A DNA stretch of 64,000 nucleotides from Pempheris klunzingeri (taxonomy: Eukaryota > Chordata > Actinopteri > Acropomatiformes > Pempheridae): NCBI RefSeq assembly GCF_042242105.1, contig NC_092034.1, forward strand, positions 16,253,644-16,317,643, written 5' to 3'. The notes under the pieces are model-generated. The model made no database searches. It was not told the origin of the DNA and saw only the letters and a list, made by a program, of their open reading frames with translations. Positions 1 through 9,008 of this stretch are shown here, piece by piece. The translations under genes were made by a program, and so were the position numbers. Each line of letters starts with the position of its first letter. The first letter of the stretch is position 1.

Positions 1-352
1 AACCCTGTCCATCCCTTTGTCCAGACTAATCCAACGCATCACTGTGTGACTGTAACATACATCACACTTTGTATTGAGACTGCAGTGCTTCTAGCTCCAG
101 CCCTGTGGTTGCTTGGTGAGAGCGAGGCAGAACTGTGTGGCTCATTACAGTCAGTGTTTGTCAAAGGAAAGTAACATTCCTCAGCTTCAGAATGGAGCTA
201 CTGCACTAAGTCCTGACGGCCCCTGTGGTTCCTGCATACCTGCTCCTGCACACCAGCCTGCGAGGGGGAACTTTCAGCAGCATTTTGACTGAAAAAAGAA
301 GTGCAGATTAGAGGATCACATCAGACCGGTTGGAAATTATTTAAAAGTCAGA
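1..352. other. 5' flank of the BMP-family gene
   Basis: No coding exon or recognisable repeat is visible here. The stretch presumably holds the promoter and 5' UTR of the ligand-type gene that starts at 353. No TATA element or other decisive promoter motif could be picked out. Confidence 0.4.
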
Positions 353-2160
353 ATGGTCCGAGGAATCTGTTTGGGATTTTTTGACGTGATGCTGGTCTTC
401 CTCCTGCTGTGCTCCGTCACGGGCTTGCTGCTGATGGATCACCGCAAAGATGCAGAGGATGACCAAGAGCTCAACAAAGCCATTTTGGAAATGTTACATA
501 TCGATAAACTGTCTGCGAGCCATCAGTCTAAGCCACATCCCTACATGAGGAGGATCTATCACCGCTTGGACTCGCTGGAGGCTCCGGACTTTGGGGGTTC
601 AGATGGAACACTGGTGCAGAGTTTTCGGAGTGTTGTTGGTGAGGATTTGAAAGGAATGATCGTCTTGTTTTAAAGCAATGATTGTGTCAGTTATTCTGAT
701 CATGGGAAGTGATTTTTCACATTTCCAGTTTGATTGTGCAATAAATGACTCAAAAATGTGCATACATGAAATCCAGCTGTGAACACAACAGCACACAGTC
801 AGCTAATGTGGTAGCAAACAGTTGCATGTGTATACATTCATCCAACAACTGTAGAACTGATGGGGAGTTTTAGCTCTGCTTTGGTCTGCCCCAACCCCTG
901 AGAAACAAAAAGACAGCATCAAGGTTATTTCGTCAGACTTGATCGAGCTCCCTCAGAGTGACAGAAGACATTACACACCTGTTTTTACAAGCTGACAGAA
1001 TTCAGCAGGACGATTAAAGCTGAGCTTGATAAGTCCAACTTGTGGAGGGCTACTTTAACTTTGTAATCTTTTCCAGTGTGAAGATGTTGCTTCAGCAAAA
1101 TGCACAGCCTAAAACCAGAGCTAGTTCTGCCAACAGATGAATTTAGAATTCAACTTAATCGGCCATACTGGTGATCCGTTCAGCTTTTCTACGAGGACAC
1201 AGCAGGTGGAACCGAATCTTTCTAATTTGGACTCATCAGACCAAAGAACAAATTTCCACTGGTCAGACGTCCACTCTCTGCGTTTCTTGGCCCGATTCTC
1301 CTTTTCTTGTTCCTCCTCAGTAGTTTCTTCTTTGCAGAAATGTGACCATGAAGGCCTGTTTCACACACTCTCCTCTGAGCAGCTGATGCTGAGATGTGTC
1401 TGCTGCTTGAACTCTGCGATTTCTGAGGATTTTACTTCTAATGAACCCTGCACAGCACAGCTGATGGTCTTTTGTTTACCACATAGTTTTGATGTCTTCA
1501 ATATTAATCTACAATGTAGAAAATGATCAAAATCAAGAAAAGCCATCGATTGAGAAGGTGCGCATCTAAAAATCTAAATCTGTGTTGCATGTATGAAAAT
1601 GAGTCTTTCAACCATCCAGGTCCACATCGTGCTCCTCCAGGGTGGATCTGGTTCAATGTCAGCAGCCTGAACCCCTCCATGCTGGTTGCGGAGTTGGTTC
1701 TGTTCAGGAAAACCCTCCACCCCCGTCCCATCAGTGTGACCGTCACCCTGCACAGTGTAACAGGTTCACTGGGAGCTCAGACGGAGAGTCCTGCCCTCGA
1801 GGAGAGACTGCTGACCCTGGACCAGCGGCCCTCGTCTGGATATGACGTGTTTGATGTGTCAACTGTTCTGGCCGAGAAGCCTCTGGGGGTGGTGGGCTTT
1901 CAGCTCCGTTACACCGACGAGAGCGGGAGTCTGGTGCTGCATGAAGCCCTGACACAGAGTCTTTATTGTCTGAACAGAGGCGCTCTGAGTGAACCCTTAC
2001 TGGTGCTTTACCAAGCACCCCCCCCACGCGCCTAACACGCTGCACTGATGTTTTTTGTTCAAACGTGTCCAAGCAATGCAGCGAGGACGTGATGGTGAGA
2101 CTGAAGTGTTGCAACTTTGACACAGACAAACATTTTGCAAAACTGAATCCACAGAAATAA
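353..2160 (+). pseudogene. BMP/TGF-beta family ligand gene with the mature domain largely deleted
   Basis: Two exons join cleanly: 353-638 (donor GTGAGG) and 1620-2035 (acceptor CCATCCAG), giving 233 codons. The product has a hydrophobic signal segment (about residues 10-27), a BMP-type PHPYMRRIY motif (61-69), and a prodomain core beginning GWIWFNVSS (103-111, with an N-glycosylation site) and ending LLVLYQ. This pattern matches BMP-class propeptides. The frame then stops at 2033-2035, after a run of eight C. No furin site or cystine-knot domain follows in frame. In another frame, 2026-2160 stays open and reads PTRLT..., then SKQCSEDVMVRLKCC, which resembles the last ~30 residues of a mature BMP ligand. 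I infer an internal deletion that removed most of the mature domain plus a frame change. A poly(A) signal follows directly. An ADMP-like ligand is possible but unproven. An assembly error or a genuine prodomain-only gene are alternatives. Confidence 0.7.
1150..1575 (-). mobile_element. Decayed Tc1-like transposon fragment
   Basis: The plus strand carries the antisense of a Tc1-family transposase: a segment reading like 'ggactcatcagaccaaagaac' (near 1229) and the 'atgaaggcctgtttcacaca' region (near 1348). It ends in the characteristic Tc1 terminal stretch 'ctacaatgtagaaaatga' (1509-1526), followed by 'gattgagaaggtg'. Much of the transposase is missing and no continuous transposase frame survives. 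The relic occupies the 3' part of the single intron of the BMP-family gene, ending about 45 bp before its exon 2 acceptor. Confidence 0.7.
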
Positions 2161-2161
2161 A
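2156..2161 (+). terminator. Poly(A) signal of the BMP-family gene
   Basis: A canonical AATAAA lies about 120 bp after the in-frame stop and overlaps the stop of the shifted C-terminal frame (2158-2160). This placement, directly at the end of the ligand-like frame, supports a very short original 3' UTR. Confidence 0.55.
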
Positions 2162-2227
2162 CACTTTGAGTAACTGCTTTTTGTCAATATTCTTACGTCA
2201 GGGGGTCTAGGAACTTGTAAAAGGCAC

Positions 2228-2450
2228 ATCAGAATCAGAATCAGGATCAGAAAGTTTTATTGTCATTGCACCAGCAGTGCAACGAAATTTGTTGTGCTAA
2301 AAAACCTACAAATACACTTTGTGACACACACACAAACATACATTCACTCATTCACTTGTGCATCAATAATAAATAACAATAAAAAGGCATAAAGATGCAG
2401 ATGCACATGCAGTCTAAGCAAGTGTGCATAAGAAAGCAAAGTATCCTTAT
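2228..2450 (-). repeat. Teleost LINE-tail-like interspersed repeat
   Basis: It starts with AATCAGAATCAGGATCAGAA followed by 'ttttattgtcattgcac' and 'agtgcaacgaaattt', a stretch that recurs throughout teleost genomes, usually as the reverse complement of a LINE-like 3' tail. Family assignment is from memory of the pattern. Confidence 0.5.
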
Positions 2451-3897
2451 CAATATCAGCCGTGCACTGTTAAACATCCTAAAATGTCAAAATAGGTGGA
2501 TCTCCAAAACCTCCCAAAAGTGACAAATGAGTGTTTTCAGTTAGTTAGGTGCAGACACATGTTTGGTCAGACTTAGGCACCAAAACTAGCTGGTCAGGCC
2601 CAGGAGAGGATCACTGTGTGGGTTAGAATAAGTGCATTATTTATAGAGGCCAAGTACGTCACATGACGTACGTGAAAATGATGTGATGTACGTGAGCTGT
2701 GGAACACACATGATGTAATTTACATTAAATGATGATGCTGAAGTAAGTCTCCTGGGTGAAATGCTGACTCTGACATCACCTGAATTCCTTGTTTGCTTCT
2801 GATTAAAACTAACACCGATTAATATTAATGTAGATTAATACGGCCACTATAGATCGCCAACATTGGTCGCTTTAACCCCTTTGAAAAAAACCATCACTTG
2901 TTTTTGGTCTGAGGGTGGGCTGATATTAATAACATTATTATTCTAAAGAAAAAGAAGAAGAAAAAAACTTTATTTTAATTAGGATTTTATTTTACTTACT
3001 AAAATAATCAGTGCTAACACATATCACTGAGTGACTCGTGAAAAGTAATATAAAGATATAATAAATGAAAAGACAAAACAGTGAAAGAGAGAAAAGGAGT
3101 GGAGGAACATTGATAAATAGTTACTCCTACAGGACACAAGGGGGCGCCGTGTCCTCACCAATGCAAAACACCTGAACCCAAACTTATATAGATATATAGG
3201 TATAGATAATGGATGGATGGATGGTCTGCACATTATCACACACCTTTCTGAGACTCCACTGATGTATGTCAATAGAGATGTGATGGATGTAATGCTGCTA
3301 CTACATATAAAGCTATTATTCTTCCACCACTCACTGTAAACCAGCTCACTTGACCTACATTGTACCTTTGAGACTGCTTTTCCCATAAAGAAGGTAACAC
3401 TTACCCTTCAGTACCATCACCTTTCCTTGTACACAGTTCTTACATTGGCTACAATAGATATCCAGAAAATGTGGAGTGGACATATGGAGCAGCAGAAAGT
3501 CCTGCAGCGCTCCCAGATCCCTGATCCAGCAAGCCCTTCATGTGTTCATCATATGTGACCATGACTGGCTCATTGATCTTCATCAGGGCCACCCACACAT
3601 CACCTGGGGCGTTGCTTCTTTTTCAGCCTAAAGATAAATAAAAACACATAATTCATGCATGAAAGGGTTCAAATGAATGAGTAGGGGGGGGGGAATTCTC
3701 TACTTGTGACTTCAGTATGTTTAGTATGTCTTGATGGTGATGATGATTATTTTTATTGTTATTATTAATCTTATTATTGTTGTTGTTGTTGTTACGTCAT
3801 TGAACACACAGGAAATGTGTCATCATTCCTCCTGATACGATTGGCCGCGGCCTCAGTCGCTCAAGCCTTTTCTCAGCCAATCATCGACGACCTCCCG

Positions 3898-3945
3898 CAG
3901 CAGCGGCAGCGGCAGCAGCAGCGGCAGCAGCAGCAGCAGCAGCAC
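3898..3945 (+). repeat. CAG/CGG triplet tract upstream of tspan5
   Basis: An interrupted (CAG)n tract with CGG interruptions lies about 310 bp upstream of the tspan5 start codon, inside the presumed 5' UTR or proximal promoter. It is open in several frames (poly-Gln, poly-Ala, poly-Leu), which explains the long low-complexity reading frames here. I do not regard those as genes. Confidence 0.8.
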
Positions 3946-4035
3946 CGCCTCCTGCAGGCGCAAACTGTCCAGAAAAACGGAGCGGCTCGTTTTTATTCTC
4001 CGGTGGAACTGCGTCAGCATCAGTCCGCATTTCCA

Positions 4036-4053
4036 GCCTCTCTCTCTCTCTCC

Positions 4054-4086
<33 letters not shown>

Positions 4087-4094
4087 TGTGTGTG
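4036..4094 (+). repeat. Compound (TC)n-(TG)n microsatellite
   Basis: A run of CT dinucleotides passes directly into a run of TG dinucleotides about 160 bp before the tspan5 start codon. Length polymorphism is likely. The position suggests it lies in the 5' UTR or core promoter. Confidence 0.85.
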
Positions 4095-4242
4095 ATGCTC
4101 CCTCCGCACCTCTGAAGCGGCTGCGCGAACACTGACGGCGGGCGGACGGAGATGCTTCCCCGGGGCGCTGAACCTGTTCCAGCGCGCACACAAAGCCTGT
4201 GAAGCAGGCCGTCCTTTCTCCTCACGCTCTGACGGCGCGCCG

Positions 4243-5576
4243 ATGATGCTTAAACATGTCGGGGAATCATTTCAAAGGCCACGAAGTCAGCTGCTGCATC
4301 AAATACTTCATTTTCGGATTCAACATCATGTTTTGGGTATGTTGGTTTTTATTTTTTTTATTTTTATTATCATGAATCTGCGCATCTCCGCCTCCCCAGG
4401 TCGGTTATTATCACGGCCTGCAGGGAGGAAGGCCGCGATCACCGCCGCGTCTCTCCGCCTCTCCGTGCCACCGTTACCACCGGAGCTCCTGTCGGTCCAG
4501 TCGTGTCCGGATAAAAGCAGCAGACAACGAGGGGAGCTAATCGGCTTTTTTTTGTCCCAGAGCTTTGAGCTTCACTGTCGGCCTGCGGGCTTATCATCCA
4601 GGCTCGGCTTCATGTCGCCTCACTGGCACACAGTGCTCTGACAGCAGGACGCGGCCAAGACCCTCCAACTTCCACCTCTCAGTGCCTTCAGGCATGACGT
4701 AATATGTCTTTAAAAAAAAAAAAAGTGATGTCATTCATGTCAGGTTTGTAGAGGACAGAGCACGTGATCATAATATCAGAGCAGAGGGGGGGGGGATTAA
4801 GGCTCTGGTGTTGTGTGTGTTACTAATAATGCTGATTATGGTTGTTATTATTATTATAACAGTGGTGGATCAGTATACCTGAACATCAGCTGTACATCCA
4901 GCAGAAGCCACTTTAACATGATGTAAAACACAGAAAAGCAGTCAGTGTCCACATGTTGGGGAGATTAACTCGACTGATGAATCATCTGATGAATTCAACA
5001 CTGTTTCAGTCAAGGTTGTGCTGTAGTTCCCATGGATCACCTCATACACGCTAAATAATGCATTTCACTGAGAGAACATTACTTTTTGAAGTTGGAAAGG
5101 AGGCCGTGACACACAGGATCAATCTGATGTATGATACCAAGCTGTGACCTGGTCCGATGCCTGTCGTTATCCTGTAAATAGCCCGATGTCCCTCTGCATC
5201 ATGTGCAGCCCTCTGGTGCAGCACTTCTCCAGTCAGAGGCTGCAGAGCTCTCAGCACGTGTGTCCTGCCGCCTTCGGGTGGCTGCAGGGACCTACAAACT
5301 ACAAAAAGAAGTTTTTTGAATTGAAAAATTGCTCTAAATTTTCAGGTGTGACTTCATTTAAAGGGCGAACGTACAGTGAAAGATATCCAGGACTGGTGTT
5401 AGGTCACACTAAGATAGAGAGAGAAGACAAGATGGGATAAAGAAGGTGGTGAAAGCTTGGCTGACAGCCACCATGTCACCTTACATCAACACCTTTCCAG
5501 TTATTTGACGTGACTGTCATTTCTTTCAGCTTCTGGGCATGGCCTTAGTTGGAATCGGACTATGGGCATGGAGTGA
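4243..5576 (+). promoter_or_regulatory. Upstream ORF overlapping the tspan5 start
   Basis: A tandem ATGATG at 4243-4248 precedes the tspan5 ATG (4256) by 13 bases and is out of frame with it. In the spliced transcript the frame runs through exon 1 (to 4336) and stops at a TGA at 5574-5576 in exon 2, giving 46 codons. If the transcript begins upstream of 4243, this overlapping uORF should lower tspan5 translation. The first ATG has a weak context; the second has A at -3. The transcription start is not known from sequence. Confidence 0.4.
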
Positions 5577-8500
5577 GAAGGTAAGTTATTGTTCAGTCTC
5601 GACCAGTCAATCTATATTTCTACAGATTCATAACAGAAGTTAATAAGGACTTTTTTTTTTTATCAAAGGTCAACGTGATGGTAAAGTTTTTCTTCTGCAA
5701 TAATCAGTATTATTATGTCAGCAATGGATCCCATGACTTACATGTAAGGGTATCAAGGTGTCACTTCTAGAGGAAGCCCCCCCCCCCTCCAGCTTTAGTT
5801 TGTTGTTTTGGTGTCGTAACCTGCAAACTATGAAAAAAAAAACTCATTCATCTCATTTCCAGCAATAAAACAAAAGAATGTAGCTTCCAGCAGCTTCTCT
5901 CTCTCTGCCCCCTATGTTGGGCCAAAAAAACCACTAATGGCAGCTTTAAAGTCCTTAAAGTTCTTCAGTTTTTGCAGACGTAAATCCCAGTGGGTGTCAC
6001 TCGCCGTAGCATCCTGGCTCACGCTCAGCTTGTTGTCGTCGTTGTTCTCCGTCTCTCCCCCCCCATCCAGGGCGTTCTGTCCAACATCTCATCCATCACA
6101 GACCTGGGGGGTCTGGACCCAGTCTGGCTCTTCATGGTGGTCGGAGGGGTCATGTTCATCCTGGGCTTCGCAGGATGCATCGGAGCGCTCCGGGAAAACA
6201 CGTTTCTACTCAAGTTTGTAGGTTCCGTGATGCAGATGATGATGAATGATGGGGAAATGTACGGTTTCGCAAACGTCCTCAGTATCTGTCGTCTTCTGTT
6301 GTAGTTCTCCGTGTTTCTGGGCATCATCTTTTTCTTGGAGTTGACGACAGGAGTCCTGGCATTTGTCTTCAAGGATTGGATTAAAGACCAGCTCAACCTG
6401 TTCATCAACAACAACATCCGGGCGTACCGGGACGACATCGATCTACAGAACCTCATTGACTTCACTCAGGAATATGTAAGTTTAACAGAATAGCAGATAG
6501 TCGTTAAGAAATATATCGATTTACAGCTGCAGAGCTGAGAACTGATAGTTAAACAAAATGATATTCACACAGATTCTAGTTACTGGCAACTTCTGCTTCT
6601 TCTGCTCTGTTTGCTTCTGTGATCTTAAACAATGAATACGTCAGCTAGTTTTTCTCTCTTCTGCCTCCTCATCCTCATCTTTGCCTGTATTTGATCACAG
6701 CTTTGGTTGTCTGTCAATAGTGCTGGCAGTGTACTCACCAGAGTAATCATAGCAGGGAAAGGAGCAGTCAGACAATTACACATTCAGAGCCAGAACCGTT
6801 TTGTTAGGAAGTCAAAGTGAGTGTGAATGTCATACTGAGATTCCACTGAGTGGTGTCATTAATGATGTTAACATGTTCCCACGTCTCGGCATCTCCAGCA
6901 GTAAATTACCTACATCTCAGCAGTACTTACACGTGCAGCGGTGGTGGATGCAACTAAGTACATTTAGTCAAGCACTGAAGTACTGAGCTGAGGTACTAGA
7001 GTATTTCTGCTGATTAATCCTCCAGTACACTTTTTACTTGATCTAATCAACAAATACATCCTGAGGTATCGTTAAACACTCAGCTACGCAGCATATAGAG
7101 AAACAGAATTAGCATGACTTCTCAAACAAAGAAGGGAGGAGAGGAATCATTTATTAAAGGTAACGTAACATAAGTAAACATGTCAGTAATCAGTGGGCTG
7201 GTGTTCAGTGCTAACCTAAACCATCCATCCACTGTCTATAGCGCTTATTCTTAATCCCAGCTGACATTGGACTGATCACCAGTCAATAATCAATCAATCA
7301 ATCTTTATTTACACACAGAGACAGACAACCACTCACACCTACAGGCGATGTAGAGTCACCAGTTAAGCTGCATGTGTCTGTACTGTGGGAGGAAGCTGGA
7401 GAACCCAGAGGAAGCCCACAGTCATGGGGAGAACACACAGACTCCACACACCTACAGGCTCCAGGCTCAAAGAGCAAACTACATTTCTTAACCTAAACCT
7501 AGTCTAAACCAACCAAAACCAAGAAGACCCCAAGCTGGGGGCCTGTAGGGCTCATGGTGTTGTCCATCAGCACCATTAAAGCCATGCTCACACTGACTGT
7601 GTTCATAATTAAAATAGAATTATTGCAATAGATAATACTTCTAATAATACTTCTCATAATCTAATTGTATAATATATAAATCGTCTGACATGGCCTTTCT
7701 CTATAAAATACATGTAGCTTCTAATCCTTTTCTACTTCTACTGGTACCAGAGTATTTATCTCTTTAACACAGTGCCTGGCCAGCAGCCCTGTGAAGAAGG
7801 TTATGTAAGGTCATGCAAGATCTAGTCGTTTTCATCAAGTCCGCTTGTGGTGGTGCGTTTAATATTGTCCACAAATAGAGGAAATGTTGATGTAAAGGGC
7901 CCTTTGACGTGTTTTGTCCTCTCTGGCTGGCTGCAGTGGGAGTGCTGCGGGGCGTTTGGAGCGGATGACTGGAACCTGAACATCTACTTTAACTGCACTG
8001 ATGGGAACCCCAGTCGGGAAAAGTGTGGCGTTCCCTTCTCCTGCTGCACCAAGGACCCGGCGGTACGAGCCCCTCACTCTGCACGCACACACACACACGC
8101 TTTATGGAATGGCTTCATAAGGGGCCGTTCCAATGTCGCGTCTAAAGACACCTGGAAAACACCGTCCGAGGGGATCGTGCTGCTGTCACTGTCGCTGCTG
8201 CCGTTACTAAGCAACTAGAGAGTTACTCACACGCACAAATCACAAGTGGTGTGTGGCGATCTGTTAGTTTGGCGGCTTCACTGCTCAGTTTGTCTGTAGA
8301 AAAGAAAAAAAAAAGAATGATTTTGCAGCCAGATGTTGCAAAAAAACTAATGTGCGCTGTGGTTAAAGTTTCTTCCTTCTGATCGCAGGAGGACGTAATA
8401 AACACCCAGTGTGGATACGACGTTCGAGCTAAACCAGTAAGTAACGTGACTCACTCACTCTTTCACGTCTCCCACACCTGCCCCAGTAGTGTGTAAAGCT

Positions 8501-9008
8501 ACTGATAGCCGTAATTAAGTCTCCCAGAAAGAACAGCAATTCTTCAAGCTTTTCCAAAGTCAGATCAAAAGATGGAAATCAAAAAAAGTCACGTCACCCA
8601 TGTGTCCAGTGCAGTTTTTACCACTGTAACACACGACGACAGATGAGTGCAGTCAGAATGAGAATGTTAAGGTGACTCCTGGAGATGCTGTTCTCGCAGG
8701 ACTCCGAGCAGAAGGACTACATCAACGTGAAAGGCTGCGTGCCGCAGTTTGAGAAGTGGCTGCAGGACAACCTCACCTTGGTGGCCGGGATCTTTATAGG
8801 AGTTGCGCTACTGCAGGCCAGTCCCTTTCATGTGTTTAACCCTCACAGCGGCTGACAAAAGACAAAAGATTGGAAACCAAACTATCATTCCGTTTCTCGT
8901 TTTTTTTAAAACTGTCTAATGGTTTTTTTCCTTCGTCCACAGATTTTTGGGATCTGTTTGGCCCAGAACTTAGTGAGTGACATTGAAGCTGTGCAGGCAA
9001 GCTGGTGA
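4256..9008 (+). CDS. tspan5: Tetraspanin-5 (TspanC8 group)
   Basis: Eight coding exons: 4256-4336, 5530-5580, 6071-6217, 6305-6475, 7937-8062, 8389-8436, 8700-8816 and 8943-9008, totalling 268 codons plus stop, the usual TSPAN5 length. Tetraspanins are four-pass membrane proteins; TspanC8 members bind ADAM10 and direct its exit from the ER and its substrate choice (Notch and others). The product shows the juxtamembrane SCCIKY cysteines (12-17), [12 protein letters not shown] after TM2, and a large extracellular loop with CCG (153-155), FNCT, PFSCC, TQCGYD and KGC: eight loop cysteines, as in TspanC8. It ends in [32 protein letters not shown] and the neighbour rap1gds1 favour tspan5 over tspan17 or tspan14. 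All splice sites are GT-AG except the donor after 8816, which is GC. The start is fixed by MSG and the conserved N terminus. Confidence 0.96.
6500..7936. other. tspan5 intron 4
   Basis: Non-coding. It contains a relic of a teleost repeat with the motif 'agtacatttagtcaagcact' (near 6956) and a reverse-oriented SINE/LINE-tail copy at 7203-7470. No extra exon is supported. Confidence 0.6.
7203..7470 (-). repeat. tRNA-derived SINE-like teleost repeat (copy A)
   Basis: It reads 'ccatccatccactgtctata ... cagctgacattgg ... cagacaaccactcacacctacagg ... tgtactgtgggaggaagctgg'. The same order of blocks, in the same orientation, recurs at 25330-25560 and, in the opposite orientation, at 55655-55980. 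The ATCCATCC end is the 3' tail of the element. Confidence 0.65.
8817..8942 (+). other. tspan5: GC-AG intron of tspan5
   Basis: The protein alignment [11 protein letters not shown] requires exon 7 to end with CTGCAG at 8816. The intron then starts GCCAGT and ends TCCACAG. Using the nearby GT at 8821 would add bases that break the conserved LLQIFG sequence. This is therefore a GC-AG (U2-type variant) intron of 126 bp. Confidence 0.8.

Larger units (their letters stand above)
2451..4255. other. Intergenic interval and 5' flank/5' UTR of tspan5
   Basis: No coding exon is visible. It holds a GATG-rich scrap of the common teleost 'atggatggatgg' repeat tail (near 3208-3224), a TTG/ATT microsatellite (near 3750-3795) and, at its end, GC-rich sequence typical of a promoter plus 5' UTR. 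No mature TGF-beta-type cystine knot was found here on the plus strand, so the missing ligand domain of the preceding gene is not simply in a later exon of this interval. Confidence 0.5.

Noticed and set aside
3817-4225. Long frames (about 90-114 codons) on both strands upstream of tspan5
   Set aside because: They consist mainly of translated CAG, TC and TG repeats (poly-Q, poly-A, poly-L, THTH, SLSL) and have no conserved sequence.
2036-4255. A separate downstream exon encoding the missing mature TGF-beta domain
   Set aside because: I looked for cystine-knot spacing and the usual GW..WI motif on the plus strand and found none. Only the short shifted C-terminal piece ending at 2160 matches.
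8817-8822. Alternative GT donor at 8821 for tspan5 exon 7
   Set aside because: It would add four bases, shift the frame into exon 8 and destroy the conserved [11 protein letters not shown] sequence.
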